Source: Ramlibacter montanisoli
GTDB taxonomy: Bacteria > Pseudomonadota > Gammaproteobacteria > Burkholderiales > Burkholderiaceae_C
DNA: 64,000 nt
Direction: 5' to 3'
Assembly (NCBI RefSeq): GCF_013087525.1
Contig: NZ_JABFCS010000001.1
Location: forward strand, 2,108,001-2,172,000
Position numbers and translations under genes: made by a program. Under the pieces are notes generated by a model. That model worked only from the letters and a program-made list of their open reading frames with translations, was not told the origin of the DNA and made no database searches. Positions 49,097 through 61,094 of this stretch are shown in pieces. How positions within the stretch are numbered: position 1 is the first letter of the stretch; each line of letters opens with the position of its first letter.

Positions 49097-50287
49097 TCAG
49101 CGCTTGTTCCGGATCGGAACGGCCATCTCTTCCGGCTTGATCTCGCGCACCAGCTTCGGCACGCCCCAGGCGAACGCCGGGTCGACCTTGATCTTGAAGT
49201 GGTACATGCTCTGCATGGCCTGGTGGTCTTCCTTGCGGAAGGTCATCCTGCCCTTGGGCGTGTCGAAGGACATGCCTTCCATGGCGCCGATCAGCTTCTC
49301 GGAGCCGGTATCGCCATTGGTCTTCTTCAGCGCCGTCACCAGCGCCATCGCGGCGGAGAAGCCACCGGCGGTGAAGAAGTCCGGCGGTGCCTTGAACTGC
49401 TTGTAGTGCTGGGAGACCAGCGCCTCGTTCACCGGGTTCTTCGGGATGCCGAAGTAGTAGTAGGTGGCGCCTTCCATGCCGGGGAAGTTCTTGTACGAGG
49501 CCATCGCCGGCAGGATGTTGCCGCCGGTGGCGATCTCGATGCCGTGGCGCTTCAGGTCCAGGTCGGCGATCTTGAACGGGTTGCCGGCACCGGCCCAGAT
49601 CACCCAGATCACCTTGCGGCCCGGCTGGTCCTTCAGCTTGTCGATCAGGCGCTGCGCACCGGCGGTGAAGTCGGTGGTGTTCTGCGGCAGGTATTCCTCG
49701 TGGACGATCTTGGCCTTCTTGACCGATTCCTTGAAGGCTTTCACGCCGTCGCGGCCGAACGCGTAGTCCTGCGCCAGCGTGGCGATGGTGGTGCCGGGCT
49801 TGTCCAGCGCCACGGCGTTGGAGATCGCGTCCTGCGAGCTGTTGCGGCCGGTGCGGAAGATGTACTTGTTCCACTTGTCGCCGGTGATGGAGTCGGCCAC
49901 GGCGGGCTCGACCAGCAGCACCTTCTTGTATTCCTCGGCGACCGGCAGCATGGCCAGCGCGACGCCGGAGGACGTGGGGCCGACGGCGATGTCGACCTTG
50001 TCGTCGGAATAGGCGGTGGCGAGCAGCGACTTGCCGAGGTCCGGCTTGCCCTGGTCGTCCTTCTCGATCACGACGATCTTCTTCCCGTTGATCGTCATGG
50101 TGCCGCCGGTGGCGTAGTCCAGTCCCATCATCAGGCCGGTCTGCGTCTGCTTGCCGTAGGCTTCCAGCGGGCCGGTGCGGCTGTAGATGTGCGCGATGCG
50201 GATTTCCTTGGACTGGGACCAGGCCAAGGGGGTGGCCAAGGCGGCGGCTGCGACCGCGGAGGCCGCGATCCAGATGCGTCTTTGCAT
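49097..50287 (-). CDS. Liv-type ABC periplasmic substrate-binding protein
   Basis: 396 residues with a signal peptide (cut near LAWSQS) and a type 1 periplasmic binding fold ([55 protein letters not shown]). It is the likely partner of LivGFHM encoded 2-5 kb downstream. Start at ATG 50287, just downstream of a sigma-54-type promoter. The ligand is not deducible from sequence; context suggests an ester-derived acid rather than leucine. The 933-residue frame reaching into the regulator is only an open frame without a stop. Confidence 0.9.
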   Translation of the reverse strand: MQRRIWIAASAVAAAALATPLAWSQSKEIRIAHIYSRTGPLEAYGKQTQTGLMMGLDYATGGTMTINGKKIVVIEKDDQGKPDLGKSLLATAYSDDKVDIAVGPTSSGVALAMLPVAEEYKKVLLVEPAVADSITGDKWNKYIFRTGRNSSQDAISNAVALDKPGTTIATLAQDYAFGRDGVKAFKESVKKAKIVHEEYLPQNTTDFTAGAQRLIDKLKDQPGRKVIWVIWAGAGNPFKIADLDLKRHGIEIATGGNILPAMASYKNFPGMEGATYYYFGIPKNPVNEALVSQHYKQFKAPPDFFTAGGFSAAMALVTALKKTNGDTGSEKLIGAMEGMSFDTPKGRMTFRKEDHQAMQSMYHFKIKVDPAFAWGVPKLVREIKPEEMAVPIRNKR

Positions 50288-50330
50288 GCTTTTGTCTCCT
50301 GAACTACGTTGGGGTGAACCGGCGCGCAGA

Positions 50331-50346
50331 TGCACTTCACGTGCCA
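50331..50346 (-). promoter_or_regulatory. sigma-54 (-24/-12) promoter
   Basis: Minus strand TGGCACGTGAAGTGCA (50346 to 50331) matches TGGCACG-N4-TTGCA with one mismatch; the essential GG (-24) and GC (-12) have the invariant spacing. It lies 44 bases before the binding-protein ATG and downstream of the sigma-54 activator gene. Confidence 0.8.
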
Positions 50347-50431
50347 GCACGCAAATGCTTGTCGCGCAATGACTTTTTGGATGTGGTCGGGCGCGATGCC
50401 TGCTTTCCGTACAGCCCAGTCCGCCTGATTT

Positions 50432-50447
50432 CCAGACATTTGTCTGG
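50432..50447. promoter_or_regulatory. upstream activator site, perfect palindrome
   Basis: CCAGACATTTGTCTGG: 7-bp perfect inverted arms around TT, 4 bases after the activator stop and about 86 bases before the -24 element. The position suits an enhancer-like site for the adjacent Fis-type activator. Confidence 0.7.
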
Positions 50448-50450
50448 TTT

Positions 50451-51894
<1,444 letters not shown>

Positions 51895-51898
<4 letters not shown>

Positions 51899-53478
51899 GG
51901 CCGGAATGGTAGCGCCCGCAGGGCGCGTGTCACTCCGGCCGGACCCTCAGGGCTCCACGCCCCCGTGCGGCAGGGTCGTCGCCCCCGCCTGCGCGCCTGC
52001 ACCCGCTTGTAGATCCGCGGCAGCAGCAGCACCGCCACGATCACCGCCACCAGGAACAGCGACATCGGCCGCTGCAGGAACACCAGGAAGCTGCCCTCGC
52101 CGATCGACACCGCGTTGCGCATCTGCGCTTCGGCCAGCGGGCCGAGGATCATGCCCACCACCACGGGAGCGGTCGGGAAGTCGAAGCGGCGCATCACCAC
52201 GCCCACCAGGCCGATCGCCCAGAGCAGCACGAGGTCGAAGGCGCTCTGGCGCATGCCGTAGGCGCCCACGGTCGCGAAGATCAGGATGCCCGCGTAAAGC
52301 TGCGGCTTGGGGATCTTCAGCAGCTGCACCCACAGCTTCACCAGCGGCAGGTTCAGGATCAGCAGCATCACGTTGCCGATGTAGAGCGACGCGATCAGCG
52401 CCCACACCAGCGCGGCGGAGGTGGTGAACAGCTGCGGTCCCGGCTGGATGCCGTAGTTCTGGAAGGCGCCCAGCAGGATGGCGGTGGTGTTGGACGTGGG
52501 GATGCCCAGCGTCAACAGCGGGATCAGCGCGGTGGTGACCGTGGCGTTGTTCGCCGCCTCCGGGCCGGCGACGCCTTCTATGGCGCCGGTGGTGCCGAAC
52601 TCCTTCTTGTCCTCGCCCTTGGCCAGCTTCTTCTCCACCGCGTAGCTCAGGAAGGTGGGGATCTCGGTGCCGCCGGCCGGGATGCAGCCGAAGGGCGCGC
52701 CGATGAAGGTGGCGCGCAACCATGCCGGCGCCGAGCGCCGCCAGTCGCGCACCGACATGTACACGCGGCTCATCTTGTTCTGCGTCTCGACCACGCGGCC
52801 TTCGAACAGCGCGAAGTAAAGGATCTCCGCCACCGCGAACAGGCCCACGGCCACGAGAACGATCTCGATGCCATCGAGCAGCTCCGGCACGCCGCCCGTG
52901 TAGCGGCCCTGCCCGGAGATCTGGTCCAGGCCGATCAGGCCCAGCGCCAGGCCGAGGAACAGCGAGGTCATGCCGCGCAGGGTGCTCTGCCCCAGCACCG
53001 CGCTGACCGTGGTGAAAGCCAGCACCATCAGCAGGAAGTACTCCGGCGGGCCGAGCTTCACCGCGAACTCCGCCACCGTCGGCGCGAACAGCGTGACGAT
53101 GACGGTGGCAATGGTCCCCGCCACGAAAGAGCCGATCGCCGCCGTGGCCAGCGCCGCCCCCGCGCGGCCACTCTTGGCCATCTTGTTGCCCTCCATCGCG
53201 GTGACCATGCTGGCGGTCTCGCCCGGCGTGTTCAGCAGGATGGAAGTGGTGGAGCCGCCGTACATCGCGCCGTAGTAGATGCCGGCGAAGAAGATCATCG
53301 AGGCGGTGATGTCCACCTTGCCCGTGATGGGCAGCAGCATGGCCACGGCCACGGCCGGCCCGATGCCGGGCAGCACGCCGACGGCGGTGCCGAGCACGCA
53401 GCCGACGAAGGCCCACACCAGGTTGATCGGGCTGATCGCCGTGGCGAAGCCTTGCAGGAGGGCGGAGAAGATGTCCAT
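51895..53478 (-). CDS. tctA: tripartite tricarboxylate transporter permease TctA
   Basis: 527-residue large permease with about 12 helices. The conserved [38 protein letters not shown] and [22 protein letters not shown] motifs identify TctA. The last 30 residues are Arg-rich and longer than in most homologues; they end in an ATGA overlap with the sigma-54 activator gene. Works with TctB and a TctC binding protein for citrate-like substrates. Confidence 0.92.
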
Positions 53479-53479
53479 G

Positions 53480-53988
53480 TCAAATCCAGCCGGAGGCGGT
53501 GATGCCGGGGAGGTTGATGGCCAGGAACTTGGTGAACATCCAGAACACCGGCGCCGACAGCGCGAGGCCCGTCACGAGGTCCGCCAGCAGGCTGCCTGTC
53601 GTGGTCGCCTGCCCCTGCGCGCGCCGCAGGCCCTGCACCGCCAGCATGTAGCACAGCGTGCAGCTCAGGATGAAGCCGATGGTGGTGATCAGCGCCGCGT
53701 TGGCCAGCATGCCGGCCGACACCCAGACGAGCCCGGGCCACCAGCCGCGGTCCCCGCCCGAGGGTTCCTCCATGTCGCGAAAGCCCCCGGTGAAGGCCTC
53801 GCGCACGATCAGGATGCCGCACACGGTCAGCACCGTCGCCACCACCCAGGGCAGGAAGTTCGGCCCGACGCCGCCATAGCCGGCCTCGCCGGGGATCTTC
53901 AGCGCGCCGCCCGCCAGCCCGAGGCCGGTGAGCAGGACCAGTGCGCCCACCAGCGCCTGCGGCTTGCGGGGGATGTCGTGTCTGCCAT
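53480..53988 (-). CDS. tctB: tripartite tricarboxylate transporter TctB, one-base frameshift
   Basis: Small four-helix permease subunit, 169 residues after adding one G at the run at 53968-53972, which joins MADTTSP to RKPQALVGALVLLTG. GEAGYGGVGPNFLPWVVA and a C-terminal FTKFLAINLPG helix are TctB-like. GAGGAGG precedes the ATG at 53988. Immediately upstream of tctA (1-base gap). Confidence 0.85.
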
Positions 53989-54056
53989 GGAAGCCTCCTC
54001 GGCGGTCGGAAAAAGAAACGCCCGGGCGAGCCGGGCGTATTGCCGACGGCTCGGCG

Positions 54057-55016
54057 TCAGAGCATGCCGGCCTTGGCCATGGTGGCGCGCAGCAGGGCGA
54101 ACTCGTCGTCGACGAACTTGTCGAACTCGGCGCCGGCCAGCACCGCCGGCGTCCAGGCGTTCTTCTCCATCGCCTCGGCCCAGGACTTGGTCTTGATCGC
54201 GGCCAGCACTGCATTGGTCAGCGCCTTGCGCTGGTCGGCCGTGATGCCGGGGGCGCCGTACACGCCGCGCCAGTTGCCCAGTTCGACGTTGATGCCCTGC
54301 TCCTTCAGCGTGGGCACATTGATGCCCTTCAGGCGCTGCGGGGAGGTGACGGCGATCGCCCTCATCTTGCCGGTGTTGATGTACTCGGCGAACTCGCTGT
54401 AGCCGCTGCCGCCCACCGTGACGTTGCCGCCCAGGATGGCCGCGGTCGCCTCGCCGCCTCCGCGGAAGGCCACGTAGTTGATCCGGGCCGGGTCCACGCC
54501 CACTTCGCGCGCCAGCATGGCCGCAGCGATGTGCTCGGTGGAGCCGCGCGAGCCGCCGCCCCACTTGACGCTGCCCGGGTCCTTCTTCAGCTGCGCGACC
54601 ACGTCGGCCATGGTCTTGAAGGGCGAGTTGGCCGGCAGCACGTACACGTTGTATTCGCTGGTCAGGCGCGCGATCGGCGTGGCCTGCGACAGGTTCACCG
54701 GCGGCTTGCCGGTGATGATGCCGCCCAGCATCACGGCGCCCATCACCATCAGCGCCTGCGGGTCGCCCTTGCTGCCGTTGACGAACTGCGCCAGGCCCAG
54801 CGCGCCGGCGGCGCCGCCCTTGTTCTCGTAGGTCACGTTGTCGGCGACCTTGGCGTCGATCATGGCCTTGCCCAGCGCGCGGCCGGTGGTGTCCCAGCCG
54901 CCGCCCGGGTTGGCGGGGATCATCATCTTCCAGGTGGGGGCCGCCCGGGCCGACAGGGGCAGCGCGCCGGCGGCCGCCAGAGCCGCCAGGGTCTTGAGGA
55001 ATTCGTCGCGACGCAT
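54057..55016 (-). CDS. tctC: Bug/TctC periplasmic binding protein
   Basis: 319 residues; basic N-terminus RRDEFLKTLAALAAAGALPL is a signal peptide resembling, but not exactly matching, a Tat motif. The mature protein has the Bug fold with MMIPANPGGGWDTTGRALGK and GGSRGSTEHIAAAM segments that bind carboxylate ligands. First gene of tctCBA, divergent from tctD. Confidence 0.92.
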   Translation of the reverse strand: MRRDEFLKTLAALAAAGALPLSARAAPTWKMMIPANPGGGWDTTGRALGKAMIDAKVADNVTYENKGGAAGALGLAQFVNGSKGDPQALMVMGAVMLGGIITGKPPVNLSQATPIARLTSEYNVYVLPANSPFKTMADVVAQLKKDPGSVKWGGGSRGSTEHIAAAMLAREVGVDPARINYVAFRGGGEATAAILGGNVTVGGSGYSEFAEYINTGKMRAIAVTSPQRLKGINVPTLKEQGINVELGNWRGVYGAPGITADQRKALTNAVLAAIKTKSWAEAMEKNAWTPAVLAGAEFDKFVDDEFALLRATMAKAGML

Positions 55017-55084
55017 GGTCTTGTCTCCTTGGTTGGAACAGCAGGATGGTGGGGCCCGCCGCTGTCATTCGGCTGTCCTGGCGT

Positions 55085-55102
55085 ATTAGGGAAAGCGCTA
55101 AT
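55085..55102. promoter_or_regulatory. inverted repeat in the tctC-tctD divergent region
   Basis: ATTAG-N8-CTAAT (55085-55089 and 55098-55102) in the spacer between tctC and the response regulator. It could be a TctD site; the arms are only 5 bp. Confidence 0.3.
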
Positions 55103-55126
55103 GTCGATTCGTTTATGGTCGAAGAA

Positions 55127-55800
55127 ATGAAGCTCCTGCTGGTGGAAGACGACCCCTCGATGCAGACCGCGCTCAAGCGCGCGCTGCAGAACCGGGGCAT
55201 GGACGTCGAGCTGTGCAGCGACGGCCGGCAGGCGCTCGAGCGCTGGAAGGGCGCGCCGCCGGACGTGGTGATGCTCGACCTCACGCTGCCCGGCATGGAC
55301 GGCCTGCTCGTGCTGGAGGAGGCGCGGCGCAGCGGCCTGGCCACGCCCGTGCTGATCCTCACCGCGCGCGGCACGGTGGGCGACCGCATCATCGGCCTGA
55401 ACACCGGCGCCGACGACTACCTGCCCAAGCCCTTCGACCTGGACGAACTGGAAGCGCGCCTGCGTGCCCTGAACCGGCGGCGCCCGAGCGCCGGGCCGGC
55501 CGCCACCGACAGCGGGATCGGCGGCCTGCACTGGGACCGCCAGAGCGGCGCGATCCACTGGCGCGACGAGATCCTGAGCTGGCCCCGCGCGAGGCCGCGC
55601 TGCTGCAGGCGCTGCTGGCCCGCCCCGGGCATGCCGTGCCCAAGGAGCGCCTGTTCGAACTCGTGTTCCCCGGCGAGACCGAGGTGCAGTACGAGGCGAT
55701 CGAGGTGGTCGTGTACCGCCTTCGCAAGAAGCTTGCGCACACCGGCGTCAAGCTGGTGACGCTGCGCGGCCTGGGCTACCTGCTCAAAGCCGGCGAATGA
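55127..55800 (+). CDS. tctD: TctD-like OmpR-family response regulator, one-base frameshift
   Basis: 224 residues. Receiver domain with acidic pocket DD at MKLLLVEDD, phospho-acceptor Asp in VMLDLTLPGMDG, and Lys in DYLPKPFDLDE; C-terminal winged helix (EAIEVVVYRLRKKLAHTGVKLVTLRGLGYLLK). An earlier ATG at 55115 is possible. One C is lost near 55577-55580 (LSLAPREAALL). Probably activates tctCBA when its kinase senses tricarboxylate. Confidence 0.88.
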
Positions 55801-57206
55801 GCTTGCGCACGGTCTCCTGCGCAGCTACCTGCTGGCGGGCATCCTGGTTCCGGTGGGCATGGTCGTGGCAGTCAACGCCGCCACGCTGTACGGCAAGACG
55901 CTGCAGGCCGTGAACACGGCCTACGACCGCACGCTGCTCGCGTCCGCCAAGTCGATCGGCGAGCAGCTCGACGTGCAGGGCTACGACGAGCAGGCCGCGC
56001 TGCGCGCCACCGTGCCCTACTCCGCGCTGGAGGCTTTCGAGGCGGACGTGCAGACGCGCATGTACTACCGCGTCTCCAGCCTGCGCGGGCAACTGGTCTC
56101 CGGTTTCGCCGACCTGCCCTTCTGGCAGGGGCGCATCCCGCCGCAGCCGCCCTATGCGGCCCTGGTCGATTTCTACGACACCAGCTTCCGCGACAGCCAG
56201 GTGCGCGTGGCGGTGCTGCTGCAGCCGGTGGCCAGTCCGAACGGCCGCGGCATGGCCGTGATCCAGGTGGCCGAGACGCTGGAACTGCGCCGGCGCCTCA
56301 CGCGCCAGATCCTGCTGGACTTCCTCTGGCAGCAGGCACTGCTGGTGGCCGTGATCGCGCTGGTGGTGGTGCTGGTCGTGCAACGCGCCACGCGGCCCGT
56401 GCGCAGGCTCAGCGACGAACTGCAGGCGCGGCGGGAAGGCGACCTCACGCCGCTGGCCGCAGCCGGTGCGCCGCGCGAGCTGGTGCCGCTGGTGGACGCG
56501 ACCAACGAGGTGATGGCACGCCTGGCGCTGCTGCTGGACAACCAGAAGCGCTTCGTGCGCGACACCTCGCACCAGCTGCGCACGCCGCTGGCGGTGCTCA
56601 AGACGCAGGTGCAGTCGGCGCTGCGCGGCGACGTGGAGCCGCGCCAGGCGCTGCAGGAGATCAATGCCACGGTCGAACGCGCGACCGTGCTGGCCAACCA
56701 GATGCTGTCGCTGGCGAAGGTGGAGCAGCTGCGCGAACAGGGCGGCTCCGAGGTGAACGACCTGTCGCAGGAAGTGCGCGCGATGGCGCTGGAACTCGCC
56801 CCCTGGTGGCCGACAAGGACATCGAGTTCGACATCGAGACGCGGCCGGCGCCGGTGCGCGCGCACGAGTGGATGCTGCGCGAGCTCTCGCGCAACCTGCT
56901 GCACAACGCGATCAAGCACACGCCTCGCGGCGGCACGCTGTCGGTGCGGGTGTTCACCGACGGCAACAGGCGGCGCTGGTGGTCAGCGACAGCGGCCCCG
57001 GCATCCCTGCAGAGCTGCAGCCGCGGCTGTTCCAGCCCTTCTCGGCCGGCGACGTGCGCAGCGGCTCCGGCCTGGGGCTGGCGATCTGCCACGAGATCGC
57101 GGGCGCGCTCGGCGGCACGATTCAGCTGGAAAACCGTGAAAAGGACCGCCGCACGGCGGGACTCGACGCGACCGTGCGGCTGCCGCTGGCGGAGAATGCT
57201 TCCTGA
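55797..57206 (+). CDS. tctE: TctE-like sensor histidine kinase, three one-base frameshifts
   Basis: 470 residues after correction: helix, periplasmic sensor (about 35-165), second helix, HAMP-like linker, H-box RFVRDTSHQLRTPLAVLK, N-box NLLHNAIKHT, G-box SDSGPGIP and GSGLGLAICHEIAGALGG. Breaks: one C lost near 55806-55808 (MSLR|HGLLRSYLL), one in the C5 run at 56799-56803 (ELAP|LVADKD), one G near 56969-56970 (DGNR|AALVVSD). ATGA overlap with the response-regulator stop. Senses a periplasmic carboxylate by analogy with TctE. Confidence 0.88.
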
Positions 57207-57641
57207 ATGGACCGATTGCGGATCGACAAATGGCTGTGGGCGGCGCGCTTCTACAAGACGCGCAGCCTGGCGACGGATGAAATCGACAAGGGCCGGGTGA
57301 GCATCAACGGCCAGGACGTGAAACCGGCGCGCGAGGTGAAGGTGGGCGACACCGTGGCCATGCGCCGCGAAGGCAGCACGCGCACCGTCGTGGTGAAGGG
57401 CGTGTCCGATGTGCGCGGCCCCGCGCCCGTCGCGCAGCAGATGTACGAGGAAACCGCTGAGAGCCTGCAGGAGCGCCAGCGCGCCGCCGACCAGCGCCGC
57501 TACGCCCGCGAGCCCGCACTGGCGATCGAGCACGGCCGCCCGACCAAGCGCGGCCGCCGCGAGCTGGACGAGGCGCAGCGCCAGGGTTGGGGAGATCGCT
57601 GGAGCGCATCGGTCGACGACCAGGGGCCTCCCAAGAAGTGA
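57207..57641 (+). CDS. hslR: S4 RNA-binding heat-shock protein 15 homologue
   Basis: 144 residues. N-terminal S4 domain MDRLRIDKWLWAARFYKTRSLATDEIDKGRVSING matches Hsp15, which binds 50S-peptidyl-tRNA complexes after heat stress. The basic C-terminal tail (RPTKRGRREL) is typical. Its ATG follows the tctE TGA directly. Confidence 0.88.
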   Translation: MDRLRIDKWLWAARFYKTRSLATDEIDKGRVSINGQDVKPAREVKVGDTVAMRREGSTRTVVVKGVSDVRGPAPVAQQMYEETAESLQERQRAADQRRYAREPALAIEHGRPTKRGRRELDEAQRQGWGDRWSASVDDQGPPKK

Positions 57642-57733
57642 ATTCCCCAGCTTGGTGCTTCCACTAGGCTGAACCCCCTCGCGGCGATGGTCTACTTCCT
57701 GCTTTGCCGAACTGTCGTCACGAGGAGTTTTCC

Positions 57734-58687
57734 ATGAGCATCCAGAAGTGGGCCGCGGCCCTGGCCGCCACGCTCGCCTTTGCCGGCGCCGCACACGCGC
57801 AGCAGTTCTTCCGCATCGGCACCGGCGGCACCGCCGGGACCTACTACCCCGTGGGCGGCATGATCGCCAATGCGGTGTCGCAGCCGGGCAAGATCATCGC
57901 CACCGCGCAGGCCAGCAACGGCTCGCTCGCCAACGTGAACGCCATCGCCGGCGGTTCGATGGAAGCGGGCCTGTCGCAGTCCGACGTGGCCACCTGGGCC
58001 TACACCGGCACCGGCGCCTTCGAAGGCAAGCCGAAGATCGGCGACCTGCGCATGATCGCCAACCTGTACCCCGAGAGCATCCACCTGGTGGTGAAGAAGG
58101 GCTCGGGCATCCGGAGCGTCGCCGACCTCAAGGGCAAGCGCGTCGCGCTGGACGAGCCGGGTTCCGGCACGCTGATCAACGCGCGCATGGTGCTCGCGGC
58201 CTATGGCGTCAAGGAGTCCGACATCCGTCCCGACTACATCAAGCCGAACCAGGCCGGCGACAAGCTCAAGGACGGCTCGCTCGATGCCTTCTTCTTCGTC
58301 GGCGGCGCGCCCGCCGGCGCCATCGCGGAACTCGCCTCCAGCGGCGTGGGCATCGAGCTGGTGCCGCTGACCGGCGCGCCGGCCGACGCGTTGCGCAAGT
58401 CCAATCCCTATTTCGCGGTCGACACGATCGCCGCCAGCACCTACAAGGACGTGCCCTCGGTGCAGACGCTCGCCGTCGGCGCGCAGCTGGTGACCAGCGC
58501 GAAGGTGCCGGTGGAAACCGTGTACGAGATCACCAAGGCCATGTACAGCGAGTCGACGCAGAAGACGCTGGCCGCCGGCCACGCCAAGGGCAAGTTCATC
58601 ACGCGCGAGAATGCGGTGCAGGGCGTGGGCATCCCCTTCCACCCGGGGGCCGAGAAGTTCTACAAGGAAGCGGGCCTGCTGAAGTAA
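57734..58687 (+). CDS. TAXI family TRAP transporter substrate-binding protein
   Basis: 317 residues with a signal peptide (cut after AHA). The mature N-terminus QQFFRIGTGGTAGTYYPVGG is the TAXI hallmark; KGKRVALDEPGSGT follows. Periplasmic receptor for the fused TRAP permease downstream; ligand unknown (dicarboxylates or glutamate in known cases). Confidence 0.92.
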   Translation: MSIQKWAAALAATLAFAGAAHAQQFFRIGTGGTAGTYYPVGGMIANAVSQPGKIIATAQASNGSLANVNAIAGGSMEAGLSQSDVATWAYTGTGAFEGKPKIGDLRMIANLYPESIHLVVKKGSGIRSVADLKGKRVALDEPGSGTLINARMVLAAYGVKESDIRPDYIKPNQAGDKLKDGSLDAFFFVGGAPAGAIAELASSGVGIELVPLTGAPADALRKSNPYFAVDTIAASTYKDVPSVQTLAVGAQLVTSAKVPVETVYEITKAMYSESTQKTLAAGHAKGKFITRENAVQGVGIPFHPGAEKFYKEAGLLK

Positions 58688-58710
58688 GGCCTTCGCGACA
58701 GGTCGCGCGG

Positions 58711-58739
58711 CAGGGAGGCAGCACCTCCCTGTTTTCGTT
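58711..58739 (+). terminator. intra-operon hairpin between TAXI receptor and permease
   Basis: Perfect 8-bp CAGGGAGG / CCTCCCTG stem (58711-58718 and 58724-58731), loop CAGCA, then TTTTCGTTT. It may act as a partial terminator or 3' stabiliser, yielding more receptor than permease. Confidence 0.65.
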
Positions 58740-58754
58740 TCTGGAGGGATAGGG

Positions 58755-60980
58755 ATGACGCTGAACACGGCGCTGGACGAGCGCAAGCTGCAGGAGCTGG
58801 AAGAGAAGTTCGACCCGGAGATCCGGTTCCGGCCGACCGTGCCGCCCGCGACCTGGCTGGTGATGGGGCTGCTGATCGCGCTGTCCCTGTTCCATTACTA
58901 CACGGCCGGCTTCGGCCTGCTGCGCGAGACCACGCACCGCGGCGTGCACATGGCCTTCGTGCTGGGGCTGATCTTCCTGGTGTTCCCGCGCAGCCGCCGC
59001 ACCTACGACAGCCCGGTCGCCGCGGGCTGGCACTCGCCGGGCGGCGTGCCGCTGTCGGACTGGCTGCTGGGCATCGCGTGCGCCGCGAGCGTGCTCTACA
59101 TCCCGTGGGTGTTCGACGACCTCGCCTTCCGCGTCGGCAACCCGAGCACCATGGACGTGGTGATGGGCTCGGTGCTCTTCCTCACCCTGCTGGAGGCGAC
59201 GCGTCGCTCCATGGGCTGGCCGCTGCCCCTGATCGCGCTCGGCTTCACCGCATACGCCCTCGCCGGCCCCTGGTTCCCCGGGCTGCTGAAGCACGCCGGC
59301 TCCAGCTGGGGCCAGATGATCAACCACCAGTACCTCACCAGCCAGGGCATCTACGGCGTGGCGATCGGCGTGGTGGCGACCTACGTCTTCCACTTCGTGC
59401 TGTTCGGCGTGATGGCCACGCGCATCGGCCTGGGGCAGCTGTTCCTCGACATCGCCTCGACCGTCGCCGGCCGCTACGCCGGCGGGCCTGCCAAGGTCAG
59501 CGTGTTCGGCTCCGCGATGTTCGGCATGCTCTCCGGCTCCTCGGTCGCCAACGCGGTGACGGTCGGCTCGCTCACCATCCCCGCCATGATCCGCGTGGGC
59601 TACAAGCGCGAGTTCGCCGGCGGCGTGGAAGCCGCCTCGTCCACCGGCGGGCAGATCACGCCGCCCGTGCTCGGGGCCGCCGCCTTCCTGATGGTGGAGT
59701 TCCTCAACGTCTCCTACCAGACCATCATCGCCGCCGCCGTGGTGCCGGCCTTCATGCACTTCTTCGGCGTGTTCATGCAGGTGCACTTCGAGGCCAAGCG
59801 CCACGGGCTGCGCGGCCTCACCGAGGAAGAGATGCCCAAGCTGCGGGAATCCTTCCGGCAGCGCTGGCCGACGCTGATCCCGCTGTTCCTGCTGATCTTC
59901 ATCCTGGTGTCCGGCCGCACGCCCTACCTCGCGGCCTTCGCGGGCATCACCTCGTGCGCGATCGTGGGCCTCACCACGCGCAGCAGCGGCAACGGCGCGG
60001 GCAACTGGACGCTGCTGGTGCTGCTGCACGTGCTGCTGGCCGTCATCTGCTTCGCCGACCTGGGCGTGGACAGCGAGCAGGTGAAGATGGCGCTGTTCGC
60101 CGCCGGCGTGCTGCTGGCCCTGGCGGGCTGGAAGCTGGCGGGCATCACCGGCCGCATCTCCCACGGCGTGCTGGTCGAGGCCCTCGAGACCGGCGCGAAG
60201 TACGCGCTGGCAGTGGGCGCCGCCGCGGCCACGGTGGGCATCGTGATCGGCGTGGTCACGCTCACCGGCGTGGGCTTCAAGATCAGCTTCATCATCACGG
60301 GCTGGGCCCAGGCGATCGCGGGCGGCCTGTCGATGGTGATCCCCGCCTTCATGGCGGACACGCGTTCGCTCACGCTGTTCGCCGCGCTGGTGATGACCGG
60401 GCTGGTGTGCATCCTCATGGGCTGCGGCATCCCCACCACCGCGAACTACATCATCATGGTCACGGTTGCCGCGCCGACGCTCGTGCAGCTGGGGGTGGAG
60501 CCGCTGGTGGCGCACTTCTTCGTCTTCTACTACGGCGTGCTGGCGGACATCACGCCACCCGTGGCGCTGGCCGCGTACGCGGCCGCCGGCATGGCCGGCA
60601 GCGACCCCTTCCGCACCGGCAACGCGGCCTTCCGTCTCGGCCTGGCCAAGGTGCTGGTGCCCTTTGTGTTCGTGTTCTCGCCCTCGCTGCTGCTGGTGGC
60701 CAAGGGCTTCACCCTGCAGGCCTTCCTCATCACCTTCGTGGGCTGCGTGCTCGGCATCACCATCCTTGCCGCGGCCCTGAGCCGCTTCATGCTGGTGGAG
60801 CTCAGGCGCTGGGAACAGCTCCTGTGCTTCGCTTCCGCGCTCCTGCTGATCGCGCCCGGCCTGTGGGTCTCGCTCGTGGGCGTGGCGCTGGTGCTGCCGG
60901 TGCTGGTGCGGCAGCTGGCGGCGCGCCGCAATGCAGCCTTACCCGTGCCACCGGCCGAGCTGGATGTCAGATACCGCTGA
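58755..60980 (+). CDS. fused TRAP transporter permease (4TM-12TM)
   Basis: 741-residue membrane protein with DctQ-like four helices fused ahead of a DctM-like 12-helix domain, the form that partners TAXI receptors. FGMLSGSSVANAVTVGSLTIPAMI and GCGIPTTANYIIMVTVAAPTL are conserved DctM-type motifs. Sodium-coupled uptake inferred from the family. Confidence 0.92.
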   Translation: MTLNTALDERKLQELEEKFDPEIRFRPTVPPATWLVMGLLIALSLFHYYTAGFGLLRETTHRGVHMAFVLGLIFLVFPRSRRTYDSPVAAGWHSPGGVPLSDWLLGIACAASVLYIPWVFDDLAFRVGNPSTMDVVMGSVLFLTLLEATRRSMGWPLPLIALGFTAYALAGPWFPGLLKHAGSSWGQMINHQYLTSQGIYGVAIGVVATYVFHFVLFGVMATRIGLGQLFLDIASTVAGRYAGGPAKVSVFGSAMFGMLSGSSVANAVTVGSLTIPAMIRVGYKREFAGGVEAASSTGGQITPPVLGAAAFLMVEFLNVSYQTIIAAAVVPAFMHFFGVFMQVHFEAKRHGLRGLTEEEMPKLRESFRQRWPTLIPLFLLIFILVSGRTPYLAAFAGITSCAIVGLTTRSSGNGAGNWTLLVLLHVLLAVICFADLGVDSEQVKMALFAAGVLLALAGWKLAGITGRISHGVLVEALETGAKYALAVGAAAATVGIVIGVVTLTGVGFKISFIITGWAQAIAGGLSMVIPAFMADTRSLTLFAALVMTGLVCILMGCGIPTTANYIIMVTVAAPTLVQLGVEPLVAHFFVFYYGVLADITPPVALAAYAAAGMAGSDPFRTGNAAFRLGLAKVLVPFVFVFSPSLLLVAKGFTLQAFLITFVGCVLGITILAAALSRFMLVELRRWEQLLCFASALLLIAPGLWVSLVGVALVLPVLVRQLAARRNAALPVPPAELDVRYR

Positions 60981-61094
60981 CCTGTCGTGGCGCACCGCGC
61001 TGGCAGGGCCGTCCAGGCGCGGCCCCGATACTTGCCGCACTGCAGTCACACGGCAAGACGTCAGGGAAGAAGCGGTACAGGGAACAAGAACGAG

